This document shows, piece after piece, positions 8,559 through 21,759 of a DNA stretch of 64,000 bases. The DNA lies in contig CP114483.1 of NCBI GenBank assembly GCA_027186245.1, positions 15,644,220 to 15,708,219 of the forward strand, written 5' to 3'. The DNA is from Coriaria nepalensis. Taxonomy: Eukaryota > Streptophyta > Magnoliopsida > Cucurbitales > Coriariaceae. The translations under genes were made by a program, and so were the position numbers. How positions within the stretch are numbered: position 1 is the first letter of the stretch; each line of letters opens with the position of its first letter. The notes below the pieces were generated by a model. It searched no databases and was not told where the DNA came from. It saw only the letters and a list, made by a program, of their open reading frames with translations.

Positions 8559-11500
8559 AAGTTGTGTTTTAAATGCGAAAATAGAATTACTTCGAAGTGC
8601 TTTCGAACAATTTAATGATCTAAAAAGACTGAATGATATGCTCTTTAAGGCTAAAATAATGCATTGTTGTATTCAATAGATTAATTGCAGGTGATGTAAG
8701 AAAATCATGTTTGAAGGGCAAAAATAAAATTCGTTCGAATTTATTTATAATGATTTAATGACTAGAAGAGCCTCAATGACATGATTTTAACGCTGAGTAA
8801 ATGTATAGTTGCCTTCAATAGATCAACTGCAAGTTATGCACGAAAGTCATGTTAAAAAGGTGAATTTCGTCTGAAGTGATTTAGAAGGATTTAATGAGTA
8901 AAAGAGATGCCATAATATGACTTTAACACTAAAAAATTGCATAGTTTCCTTCAGTAGATCAATTGCAAGTCATGCATGAAAGTAGTGTTTTAAATGCGAA
9001 AATAGAATTAGTTCGAAGTGCTTTCGAACAATTTAATGATCTGAAAAGACTGAATGATATGCTCTTTAAGGCTAAAATAATGCATTGTTGTATTCAATAG
9101 AGTAATTGCAGGTGATGTAAGAAAATCATGTTTGAAGGGCAAAAATATAATTCGTTCGAATTCATTTATAATGATTTAATGACTAGAAGAGCCTCAATTA
9201 CATGATTTTAACGCTAAGTAAATGTACAGTTGCCTTCAATAGATCAACTGCAAGTTATGCACGAAAGTCATGTTTAAAAGGTGAATTTCGTATGAAGTGA
9301 TTTAGAATGATTTAATGAGTAAAAGAGATGCAATAATATGACTTTAACACTCAAAAAATGCATAGTTGCCTTCAGTAGATCAATTGCAAGTCATGCATGA
9401 AAGTCGTGTTTTAAATGCGAAAATTGAACTAGTTCGAAGTGCTTTCAAACAATTTAATGATCTAAAAAGACTGAATGATATGCTCTTTAAGGCTAAAATA
9501 ATGCATTGTTGTCTTAAATAGATTAATTGCAGGTGATGTAAGAAAATCATGTTTGAAGGGCAAAAATATTATTCGTTCGAATTCATTTATAATGATTTAA
9601 TGACTAGAAGAGCCTCAATGACATGATTTTAACGCTAAGTAAATGTATTGTTGCCTTCAATAGATCAACTGCAAGTTATGCACGAAAGTCATGTTTAAAA
9701 GGTGAATTTCGTCTGAAGTGATTTAGAATGATTTAATGAGTAAAAGAGATGCAATAATATGACTTTAACACTAAAAAAATGCATACTTTCCTTCAGTAGA
9801 TCAATTGCAAGTTATGCACGAAAGTCGTGTTTTAAATGCGAAAATAGAACTAGTTCGAAGTGCTTTCAAACAATTTAATGATCCGAAAAGACTGAATGAT
9901 ATGCTCTTTAAGGCTAAAATAATGCATTGTTGTCTTCAATAGATTAATTGCAGGTGATGTAAGAAAATCATGTTTGAAGGGCAAAAATATAATTCGTTCG
10001 AATTCATTTATAATGATTTAATGACTAGAAGAGCCTCAATGACATGATTTTAACGTTAAGTAAATGTATAGTTGCCTTCAATAGATCAACTGCAAGTTAT
10101 GCACGAAAGTCATGTTTAAAAGGTGAATTTCGTCTGAAGTGATTTAGAATGATTTAATGAGTAAAAGAGATGCAATAATATGACTTTAACACTAAAAAAA
10201 TGCATACTTGCCTTTAGTAGATCAATTGCAAGTTATGCACGAAAGTCGTGTTTTAAATGCGAAAATAGGTCCAGTTCGAAGTGCTTTCAAACAATTTAAT
10301 GATCTGAAAAGACTGAATGATATGCTCTTTAAGGCTAAAATAATGCATTGTTGTCTTCAATAGATTAATTGCAGGTGATGTAAGAAAATCATGTTTGAAG
10401 GGCAAAAATATAATTCGTTCGAATTCATTTATAATGATTTAATGACTAGAAGAGCCTCAATGACATGATTTTAACGCTAAGTAAATGTATTGTTGCCTTC
10501 AATAGATCAACTGCAAGTTATGCACGAAAGTCATGTTTAAAAGGTGAATTTCGTCTGAAGTGATTTAGAATGATTTAATGAGTAAAAGAGATGCAATAAT
10601 ATGACTTTAACACAAAAAAAATGTGTAGTTGCCTTCAGTAGATCAATTGCAAGTCATGCATGAAAGTAGTGTTTTAAATGCGAAAATAGAATTAGTTCGA
10701 AGTGCTTTCGAACAATTTAATGATCGGAAAAGACTGAATGATATGCTCTTTAAGGCTAAAATAATGCATTGTAGTATTCAGTAGAGTAATTGCAGGTGAT
10801 GTAAGAAAATCATGTTTGAAGGGCAAAAATATAATTCGTTCGAATTCATTTATAATGATTTAATGACTAGAAGAGCCTCAATGACATGATTTTAACGCTA
10901 AGTAAATGTATAGTTGCCTTCAATAGATCAACTGCAAGTTATGCACGAAAGTCATGTTTAAAAGGTGAATTTCGTCTGAAGTGATTTAGAATGATTTAAT
11001 GAGTAAAAGAGATGCAATAATATGACTTTAACACTAAAAAAATGCATAGTTGCCTTCAGTAGATCAATTGCAAGTCATGCATGAAAGTCGTGTTTTAAAT
11101 GCGAAAATAGAACTAGTTCGAAGTGCTTTCCAACAATTTAATGATCTAAAAAGACTGAATGATATGCTCTTTAAGGCTAAAATAATGCATTGTTGTCTTC
11201 AATAGATTAATTGCAGGTGATGTAAGAAAATCATGTTTGAAGGGCAAAAATATAATTCGTTCGAATTCATTTATAATGATTTAATGACTAGAAGAGCCTC
11301 AATGACATGATTTTAACGCTAAGTAAATGTATAGTTGCCTTCAGTAGATCAACTGCAAGTTATGCACGAAAGTCATGTTTAAAAGGTGAATTTCGTCTGA
11401 AGTGATTTAGAATGATTTAAGGAGTAAAAGAGATGCAATAATATGACTTTAACACTAAAAAAATGCATACTTGCTTTCAGTAGATCAATTGCAAGTTATG

Positions 11501-14500
11501 CATGAAAGTCGTGTTTTAAATGCGAAAATAGAACTAGTTCGAAGTGCTTTCAAACAATTTAATGATCTGAAAAGACTGAATGATATGCTCTTTAAGGCTA
11601 AAATAATGCATTGTTGTATTCAATAGATTAATTGCAGGTTATGTAAGAAAATCATTTTTGAAGGGCAAAAATATAATTCGTTGGAATTCATTTATAATGA
11701 TTTAATGACTGGAAGAGCCTCAATGAAATGATTTTAACGCTAAGTAAATGTATAGTTGCCTTCAATAGATCAACTGCAAGTTATGCACGAAAGTCATGTT
11801 TAAAAGGTGAATTTCGTCTGAAGTGATGTAGAATGATTTAATGAGTAAAAGACATGCAATAATATGACTTTAACACTAAAAAAAATGCACAATTGCCTTC
11901 AGTAGATCAATTGCAAGTCATGCATGAAAGTCGTGTTTTAAACGCGAAAATAGAACTAGTTCGAAGTGCTTTCAAACAATTTAATGATCTGAAAAGACTG
12001 AATGATATGCTCTTTAAGGCTAAAATAATGCATTGTTGTATTCAATAGATTAATTGCAGGTTATGTAAGAAAATCATTTTTGAAGGGCAAAAATATAATT
12101 CGTTGGAATTCATTTATAATGATTTAATGACTGGAAGAGCCTCAATGAAATGATTTTAACGCTAAGTAAATGTATAGTTGCCTTCAATAGATCAACTGCA
12201 AGTTATGCACGAAAGTCATGTTTAAAAGGTGAATTTCGTCTGAAGTGATTTAGAATGATTTAATGAGTAAAAGAGATGCAATAATATGACTTTAACACTA
12301 AAAAAATGCATAGTTGCCTTCAGTAGATCAATTGCAAGTCATGCATGAAAGTCGTGTTTTAAATGCGAAAATAGAACTAGTTCGAAGTGCTTTCCAACAA
12401 TTTAATGATCTAAAAAGACTGAATGATATGCTCTTTAAGGCTAAAATAATGCATTGTTGTCTTCAATAGATTAATTGCAGGTGATGTAAGAAAATCATGT
12501 TTGAAGGGCAAAAATATAATTCGTTCGAATTCATTTATAATGATTTAATGACTAGAAGAGCCTCAATGACATGATTTTAACGCTAAGTAAATGTATAGTT
12601 GCCTTCAGTAGATCAACTGCAAGTTATGCACGAAAGTCATGTTTAAAAGGTGAATTTCGTCTGAAGTGATTTAGAATGATTTAATGAGTAAAAGGGATGC
12701 AATAATATGACTTTAACACTAAAAAAATGCATACTTTCCTTCAGTAGATCAATTGCAAGTTATGCACGAAAGTCGTGTTTTAAATGCGAAAATAGAACTA
12801 GTTCGAAGTGCTTTCAAACAATTTAATCATCTAAATAGACTGAATGATACGCTCTTTAAGGCAAAAATAATGCATTGTTGTCTTCAATAGATTAATTGCA
12901 GGTGATGTAAGAAAATCATGTTTGAAGGGCAAAAATATAATTCGGTCGAATTCATTTATAATGATTTAATGACTAGAAGAGCCTCAATGACATGATTTTA
13001 ACGCTAAGTAAATGTATAGTTGCCTTCAATAGATCAACTGCAAGTTATGCACGAAAGTCATGTTTAAAAGGTGAATTTCGTCTGAAGTGATGTAGAATGA
13101 TTTAATGAGTAAAAGACATGCAATAATATGACTTTAACACTAAAAAAAATGCACAATTGCCTTCAGTAGATCAATTGCAAGTCATGCATGAAAGTCGTGT
13201 TTTAAACGCGAAAATAGAACTAGTTCGAATTGCTTTCAAACTATTTATTGATCTAAAAAGACTGAATGATATGCTCTTTAAGGCTAAAATAATGCATTGT
13301 TGTCTTCAATAGATTTATTGCAGGTGATGTAAGAAAATCATGTTTGAAGGGCAAAAATATAATTCGTTTGAATTCATTTATAATGATTTAATGACTAGAA
13401 GAGCCTCAATGACATGATTTTAACGCTAAGTAAATGTATAGTTGCCTTCAGTAGATCAACTGCAAGTTATGCACGAAAGTTATGTTTAAAAGGTGAATTT
13501 CGTCTTAAGTGATGTAGAATGATTTAATGAGTAAAAGACATGCAATAATATGACTTTAACACTAAAAAAATGCACAATTGCCTTCAGTAGATCAATTGCA
13601 AGTCATGCACGAAAGTCGTGTTTTAAATGCGAAAATAGAACTAGTTCGAAGTGCTTTCAAACAATTTAATGATCCGAAAAGACTGAATGATATGCTCTTT
13701 AAGGCTAAAATAATGCATTGTTGTCTTCAATAGATTAATTGCAGGTGATGTAAGAAAATCATGTTTGAAGGGCAAAAATATAATTCGTTCGAATTCATTT
13801 ATAATGATTTAATGACTAGAAGAGCCTCAATGACATGATTTTAACGTTAAGTAAATGTATAGTTGCCTTCAATAGATCAACTGCAAGTTATGCACGAAAG
13901 TCATGTTTAAAAGGTGAATTTCGTCTGAAGTGATTTAGAATGATTTAATGAGTAAAAGAGATGCAATAATATGACTTTAACACAAAAAAAATGTGTAGTT
14001 GCCTTCAGTAGATCAATTGCAAGTCATGCATGAAAGTAGTGTTTTAAATGCGAAAATAGAATTAGTTCGAAGTGCTTTCGAACAATTTAATGATCGGAAA
14101 AGACTGAATGATATGCTCTTTAAGGCTAAAATAATGCATTGTAGTATTCAATAGAGTAATTGCAGGTGATGTAAGAAAATCATGTTTGAAGGGCAAAAAT
14201 ATAATTCGTTCGAATTCATTTATAATGATTTAATGACTAGAAGAGCCTCAATGACATGATTTTAACGCTAAGTAAATGTATAGTTGCCTTCAATAGATCA
14301 ACTGCAAGTTATGCACGAAAGTCATGTTTAAAAGGTGAATTTCGTCTGAAGTGATTTAGAATGATTTAATGAGTAAAAGAGATGCAATAATATGACTTTA
14401 ACACTAAAAAAATGCATAGTTGCCTTCAGTAGATCAATTGCAAGTCATGCATGAAAGTCGTGTTTTAAATGCGAAAATAGAACTAGTTCGAAGTGCTTTC

Positions 14501-14605
14501 AAACAATTTAATGATCTAAAAAGACTGAATGATATGCTCTTTAAGGCTAAAATAATGCATTGTTGTCTTCAATAGATTAATTGCAGGTGATGTAAGAAAA
14601 TCATG

Positions 14606-15447
14606 TTTGAAGGGCAAAAATATAATTCGTTCGAATTCATTTATAATGATTTAATGACTAGAAGAGCCTCAATGACATGATTTTAACGCTAAGTAAATGT
14701 ATAGTTGCCTTCAGTAGATCAACTGCAAGTTATGCACGAAAGTCATGTTTAAAAGGTGAATTTCGTCTTAAGTGATGTAGAATGATTTAATGAGTAAAAG
14801 ACATGCAATAATATGACTTTAACACTAAAAAAATGCACAATTGCCTTCAGTAGATCAATTGCAAGTCATGCACGAAAGTCGTGTTTTAAATGCGAAGATA
14901 GAACTAGTTCGAAGTGCTTTTAAACAATTTAATGATCCGAAAAGACTGAATGATATGCTCTTTAAGGCTAAAATAATGCATTGTTGTCTTCAATAGATTA
15001 ATTGCAGGTGATGTAAGAAAATCATGTTTGAAGGGCAAAAATATAATTCGTTCGAATTCATTTATAATGATTTAATGACTAGAAGAGCCTCAATGACATG
15101 ATTTTAACGTTAAGTAAATGTATAGTTGCCTTCAATAGATCAACTGCAAGTTATGCACGAAAGTCATGTTTAAAAGGTGAATTTCGTCTGAAGTGATTTA
15201 GAATGATTTAATGAGTAAAAGAGATGCAATAATATGACTTTAACACTAAAAAAATGCATACTTGCCTTTAGTAGATCAATTGCAAGTTATGCACGAAAGT
15301 CGTGTTTTAAATGCGAAAATAGAACTAGTTCGAAGTGCTTTCAAACAATTTAATGATCTAAAAAGACTGAATGATATGCTCTTTAAGGCTAAAATAATGC
15401 ATTGTTGTCTTCAATAGATTAATTGCAGGTGATGTAAGAAAATCATG
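14606..15447 (+). repeat. H-T dimer, copy 1
   Basis: This 842-bp pair is made of an H monomer with GTCATGCACGAAAG, GCGAAGATAGAAC and GTGCTTTTAAAC, followed by a T monomer with GCCTTTAGTAG. The same pair follows immediately at 15448. Confidence 0.88.
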
Positions 15448-16289
15448 TTTGAAGGGCAAAAATATAATTCGTTCGAATTCATTTATAATGATTTAATGAC
15501 TAGAAGAGCCTCAATGACATGATTTTAACGCTAAGTAAATGTATAGTTGCCTTCAGTAGATCAACTGCAAGTTATGCACGAAAGTCATGTTTAAAAGGTG
15601 AATTTCGTCTTAAGTGATGTAGAATGATTTAATGAGTAAAAGACATGCAATAATATGACTTTAACACTAAAAAAATGCACAATTGCCTTCAGTAGATCAA
15701 TTGCAAGTCATGCACGAAAGTCGTGTTTTAAATGCGAAGATAGAACTAGTTCGAAGTGCTTTTAAACAATTTAATGATCCGAAAAGACTGAATGATATGC
15801 TCTTTAAGGCTAAAATAATGCATTGTTGTCTTCAATAGATTAATTGCAGGTGATGTAAGAAAATCATGTTTGAAGGGCAAAAATATAATTCGTTCGAATT
15901 CATTTATAATGATTTAATGACTAGAAGAGCCTCAATGACATGATTTTAACGTTAAGTAAATGTATAGTTGCCTTCAATAGATCAACTGCAAGTTATGCAC
16001 GAAAGTCATGTTTAAAAGGTGAATTTCGTCTGAAGTGATTTAGAATGATTTAATGAGTAAAAGAGATGCAATAATATGACTTTAACACTAAAAAAATGCA
16101 TACTTGCCTTTAGTAGATCAATTGCAAGTTATGCACGAAAGTCGTGTTTTAAATGCGAAAATAGGTCTAGTTCGAAGTGCTTTCAAACAATTTAATGATC
16201 TGAAAAGACTGAATGATATGCTCTTTAAGGCTAAAATAATGCATTGTTGTCTTCAATAGATTAATTGCAGGTGATGTAAGAAAATCATG
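15448..16289 (+). repeat. H-T dimer, copy 2
   Basis: This is a tandem copy of the pair at 14606, offset 842. It differs in the second monomer by GAAAATAGGTCTAG and CTGAAAAG in place of GAAAATAGAACTAG and CTAAAAAG. Confidence 0.88.
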
Positions 16290-18402
16290 TTTGAAGGGCA
16301 AAAATATAATTCGTTCGAATTCATTTATAATGATTTAATGACTAGAAGAGCCTCAATGACATGATTTTAACGCTAAGTAAATGTATTGTTGCCTTCAATA
16401 GATCAACTGCAAGTTATGCACGAAAGTCATGTTTAAAAGGTGAATTTCGTCTGAAGTGATTTAGAATGATTTAATGAGTAAAAGAGATGCAATAATATGA
16501 CTTTAACACTAAAAAAATGCATACTTTCCTTCAGTAGATCAATTGCAAGTTATGCACGAAAGTCGAGTTTTAAATGCGAAAATAGAACTAGTTCGAAGTG
16601 CTTTCAAACAATTTAATGATCCGAAAAGACTGAATGATATGCTCTTTAAGGCTAAAATAATGCATTGTTGTCTTCAATAGATTAATTGCAGGTGATGTAA
16701 GAAAATCATGTTTGAAGGGCAAAAATATAATTCGTTCGAATTCATTTATAATGATTTAATGACTAGAAGAGCCTCAATGACATGATTTTAACGTTAAGTA
16801 AATGTATAGTTGCCTTCAATAGATCAACTGCAAGTTATGCACGAAAGTCATGTTTAAAAGGTGAATTTCGTCTGAAGTGATTTAGAATGATTTAATGAGT
16901 AAAAGAGATGCAATAATATGACTTTAACACTAAAAAAATGCATACTTGCCTTTAGTAGATCAATTGCAAGTTATGCACGAAAGTCGTGTTTTAAATGCGA
17001 AAATAGGTCTAGTTCGAAGTGCTTTCAAACAATTTAATGATCTGAAAAGACTGAATGATATGCTCTTTAAGGCTAAAATAATGCATTGTTGTCTTCAATA
17101 GATTAATTGCAGGTGATGTAAGAAAATCATGTTTGAAGGGCAAAAATATAATTCGTTCGAATTCTTTTATAATGATTTAATGACTAGAAGAGCCTCAATA
17201 AAATGATTTTAACGCTAAGTAAATGTATAGTTGCCTTCAATAGATCAACTGCAAGTTATGCACGAAAGTCATGTTTAAAAGGTGAATTTCGTCTGAAGTG
17301 ATTTAGAATGATTTAATGAGTAAAAGAGATGCAATAATATGACTTTAACACAAAAAAAATGTGTAGTTGCCTTCAGTAGATCAATTGCAAGTCATGCATG
17401 AAAGTAGTGTTTTAAATGCGAAAATAGAATTAGTTCGAAGTGCTTTCGAACAATTTAATGATCGGAAAAGACTGAATGATATGCTCTTTAAGGCTAAAAT
17501 AATGCATTGTTGTCTTCAATAGATTAATTGCAGGCGATGTAAGAAAATCATGTTTGAAGGGCAAAAATATAATTCGTTCGAATTCATTTATAATGATTTA
17601 ATGACTAGAAGAGCCTCAATGACATGATTTTAACGCTAAGTAAATGTATAGTTGCCTTCAGTAGATCAACTGCAAGTTATGCACGAAAGTCATGTTTAAA
17701 AGGTGAATTTCGTCTGAAGTGATTTAGAATGATTTAATGAGTAAAAGAGATGCAATAATATGACTTTAACACTAAAAAAATGCATACTTGCTTTCAGTAG
17801 ATCAATTGCAAGTTATGCACGAAAGTCGTGTTTTAAATGCGAAAATAGAACTAGTTCGAAGTGCTTCAAACAATTTAATGATCTGAAAAGACTGAATGAT
17901 ATGCTCTTTAAGGCTAAAATAATGCATTGTTGTATTCAATAGATTAATTGCAGGTTATGTAAGAAAATCATTTTTGAAGGGCAAAAATATAATTCGTTGG
18001 AATTCATTTATAATGATTTAATGACTGGAACAGCCTCAATGACATGATTTTAACGCTAAGTAAATGTATAGTTGCCTTCAATAGATCAACTGCAAGTTTT
18101 GCACGAAAGTCATGTTTAAAAGGTGAATTTCGTCTGAAGTGATTTAGAATGATTTAATGAGTAAAAGAGATGCAATAATATGACTTTAACACTAAAAAAA
18201 TGCGTTGTTGCCTTCAGTAGATCAATTGCAAGTCATGCATGAAAGTCGTGTTTTAAATGCGAAAATAGAACTAGTTCGAAGTGCTTTCAAACAATTTAAT
18301 GATCTAAATAGACTGAATGATATGCTCTTTAAGGCTAAAATAATGCATTGTTGTCTTCAATAGATTAATTGCAGGTGATGTAAGAAAATCATGTTTGAAG
18401 GG

Positions 18403-18453
18403 CAAAAATAATATCGGTCGATTCATTTATAATGATTTAATACCTAGAAGAGC
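18403..18453 (+). other. Local cluster of variants in one monomer
   Basis: Subunit A here reads CAAAAATAATATCGGTCGATTC and then TTTAATACCTAG, where neighbours read CAAAAATATAATTCGTTCGAATTC and TTTAATGACTAG. Several changes within about 50 bp in otherwise normal sequence suggest local conversion from a diverged copy or a sequence error. Confidence 0.6.
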
Positions 18454-20077
18454 CTCAATGACATGATTTTAACGCTAAGTAAATGTATAGTTGCCTTCAA
18501 TAGATCAACTGCAAGTTATGCACGAAAGTCATGTTTAAAAGGTGAATTTCGTCTGAAGTGATGTAGAATGATTTAATGAGTAAAAGAGATGCAATAATAT
18601 GACTTTAACACTAAAAAAAATGCACAATTGCCTTCAGTAGATCAATTGCAAGTCATGCATGAAAGTCGTGTTTTAAACGCGAAAATAGAACTAGTTCGAA
18701 TTGCTTTCAAACTATTTATTGATCTAAAAAGACTGAATGATATCCTCTTTAAGGCTAAAATAATGCATTGTTGTCTTCAATAGATTTATTGCAGGTGATG
18801 TAAGAAAATCATGTTTGAAGGGCAAAAATATAATTCGTTTGAATTCATTTATAATGATTTAATGACTAGAAGAGCCTCAATGACATGATTTTAACGCTAA
18901 GTAAATGTATAGTTGCCTTCAGTAGATCAACTGCAAGTTATGCACGTAAGTCATGTTTTAAAAGGTGAATTTCGTCTTAAGTGATGTAGAATGATTTAAT
19001 GAGTAAAAGACATGCAATAATATGACTTTAACACTAAAAAAATGCACAATTGCCTTCAGTAGATCAATTGCAAGTCATGCATGAAAGTCGTGTTTTAAAT
19101 GCGAAAATAGAACTAGTTTGAAGTGCTTTCAAACAATTTAATGATTTAAAAAGACTGAATAATATGCTCTTCAAGGCTAAAATAATGCATTGTTGTCTTC
19201 AATAGATTAATTGCAGGTGATGTAAGAAAATCATGTTTGAAGGGCAAAAATATAATTCGTTCGAATTCATTTATAATGATTTAATGACTAGAAGAGCCTC
19301 AATGACATGATTTTAACGCTAAGTAAATGTATAGTTGCCTTCAGTAGATCAACTGCAAGTTATGCACGTAAGTCATGTTTAAAAGGTGAATTTCGTCTGA
19401 AGTGATTTAGAATGATTTAATGAGTAAAAGAGATGCAATAATATGACTTTAACACTAAAAAAATGCATACTTGCCTTCAGTAGATCAATTGCAAGTCATG
19501 CATGAAAGTCGTGTTTTAAATGCGAAAATAGAACTAGTTTGAAGTGCTTTCAAACAATTTAATGATCTAAAAAGACTGAATAATATGCTCTTCAAGGCTA
19601 AAATAATGCATTGTTGTCTTCAATAGATTAATTGCAGGTTATGTAAGAAAATCATGTTTGAAGGGCAAAAATATAATTCGTTCGAATTCATTTATAATGA
19701 TTTAATGACTAGAAGAGCCTCAATGACATGATTTTAAGGCTAAACAAATGCATTGTTGCCTTCAATAGATCAACTGCAAGTTATGCACGAAAGTCATGTT
19801 TAAAAGGTGAATTTCGTCTGAAGTGATTTAGAATGATTTAATGAGTAAAAGAGATGCAATAATATGACTTTAACACTAAAAAAATGCATAGTTGCCTTCA
19901 GTAGATCAATTGCAAGTTATGCATGAAAGTCGTGTTTTAAATGCGAAAATAGAACTAGTTCGAAGTGCTTTCAAACAATTTAATGATCTGAAAAGACTGA
20001 ATGATATGCTCTTTAAGGCTAAAATAAAGCATTGTTGTATTCAATAGATTAATTGCAGGTTATGTAAGAAAATCATT

Positions 20078-21759
20078 TTTGAAGGGCAAAAATATAATTC
20101 GTTGGAATTCATTTATAATGATTTAATGACTGGAAGAGCCTCAATGACATGATTTTAACGCTAAGTAAATGTATAGTTGCCTTCAATATATCAACTGCAA
20201 GTTATGCACGAAAGTCATGTTTAAAAGGTGAATTTCGTCTGAAGTGATTTAGAATGATTTAATGAGTAAAAGAGATGCAATAATATGACTTTAACACTAA
20301 AAAAATGCATACTTGCCTTCAGTAGATCAATTGCAAGTTATGCACGAAAGTCGTGTTTTAAATGCGAAAATAGAACTAGTTCGAAGTGCTTTCAAACAAT
20401 TTAATGATCTGAAAAGACTGAATGATATGCTCTTTAAGGCTAAAATAAAGCATTGTTGTATTCAATAGATTAATTGCAGGTTATGTAAGAAAATCATTTT
20501 TGAAGGGCAAAAATATAATTCGTTGGAATTCATTTATAATGATTTAATGACTGGAAGAGCCTCAATGACATGATTTTAACGCTAAGTAAATGTATAGTTG
20601 CCTTCAATAGATCAACTGCAAGTTATGCACGAAAGTCATGTTTAAAAGGTGAATTTCGTCTGAAGTGATTTAGAATGATTTAATGAGTAAAAGAGATGCA
20701 ATAATATGACTTTAACACTAAAAAAATGCATACTTGCCTTCAGTAGATCAATTGCAAGTTATGCACGAAAGTCGTGTTTTAAATGCGAAAATAGAACTAG
20801 TTCGAAGTGCTTTCAAACAATTTAATGATCTGAAAGACTGAATGATATGCTCTTTAAGGCTAAAATAAAGCATTGTTGTATTCAATAGATTAATTGCAGG
20901 TTATGTAAGAAAATCATTTTGAAGGGCAAAAATATAATTCGTTGGAATTCATTTATAATGATTTAATGACTGGAAGAGCCTCAATGACATGATTTTAACG
21001 CTAAGTAAATGTATAGTTGCCTTCAATAGATCAACTGCAAGTTATGCACGAAAGTCATGTTTAAAAGGTGAATTTCGTCTGAAGTGATTTAGAATGATTT
21101 AATGAGTAAAAGAGATGCAATAATATGACTTTAACACTAAAAAAATGCATACTTGCCTTCAGTAGATCAATTGCAAGTTATGCACGAAAGTCGTGTTTTA
21201 AATGCGAAAATAGAACTAGTTCGAAGTGCTTTCAAACAATTTAATGATCTGAAAAGACTGAATGATATGCTCTTTAAGGCTAAAATAAAGCATTGTTGTA
21301 TTCAATAGATTAATTGCAGGTTATGTAAGAAAATCATTTTTGAAGGGCAAAAATATAATTCGTTGGAATTCATTTATAATGATTTAATGACTGGAAGAGC
21401 CTCAATGACATGATTTTAACGCTAAGTAAATGTATAGTTGCCTTCAACAGATCAACTGCAAGTTATGCACGAAAGTCATGTTTAAAAGGTGAATTTCGTC
21501 TGAAGTGATTTAGAATGATTTAATGAGTAAAAGAGATGCAATAATATGACTTTAACACTAAAAAAATGCATACTTGCCTTCAGTAGATCAATTGCAAGTT
21601 ATGCACGAAAGTCGTGTTTTAAATGCGAAAATAGAACTAGTTCGAAGTGCTTTCAAACAATTTAATGATCTGAAAAGACTGAATGATATGCTCTTTAAGG
21701 CTAAAATAATGCATTGTTGTATTCAATAGATTAATTGCAGGTTATGTAAGAAAATCATT
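20078..21759 (+). repeat. Four nearly identical T monomers in a row
   Basis: Units at 20078, 20499, 20918 and 21339 all carry CGTTGGAATTC, GACTGGAAGAGCC, GCATACTTGCC, TTATGCACGAAAG, CTGAAAAG (one with an A lost) and GTATTCAATAG. The first three share the rare AATAAAGCATTG; the fourth reads AATAATGCATTG. The unit at 20499 is 419 bp because of two single-base losses. This is the only place with clear single-monomer (421-bp) amplification; elsewhere blocks of two or more monomers were amplified. Confidence 0.9.

Larger units (their letters stand above)
7868..20077 (+). repeat. Scrambled monomer region (29 monomers)
   Basis: The monomer families run, left to right, roughly G S S S S-like T G S T H S S-like H H G S H T H T S-like T G T N-like H H T S, where S-like denotes GCATACTTTCC and N-like GCGTTGTTGCC. 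No long order repeats, but short duplications are clear: a dimer at 14606-16289, the linked GACTGGAAGAGCCTCAATGA-AATG variant at about 11708 and 12129 (one monomer apart), and GTGCTTTCCAAC at about 11125 and 12390 (three monomers apart). A B-subunit variant CACAAAAAAAATGTGTAG lies at 10611, 13981 and 17349, eight monomers apart each time, but the monomers between are not in matching order. No gene or insertion is seen. Confidence 0.85.

Noticed and set aside
10611..17360. An 8-monomer (about 3,369 bp) HOR marked by CACAAAAAAAATGTGTAG at 10611, 13981 and 17349
   Set aside because: The spacing is regular, but the monomer families between the marks are not in the same order, so this is not a true HOR. 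It may be a worn remnant.
17760..17942. 60-codon plus-strand open frame, and 61-codon frames at 42187-42372 and 51882-52067
   Set aside because: The first exists because of a single lost T in GTGCTTCAAAC; the other two because a nine-A run shifts the frame. They are satellite sequence with indels, and the last two are copies of each other within the 23-monomer block.
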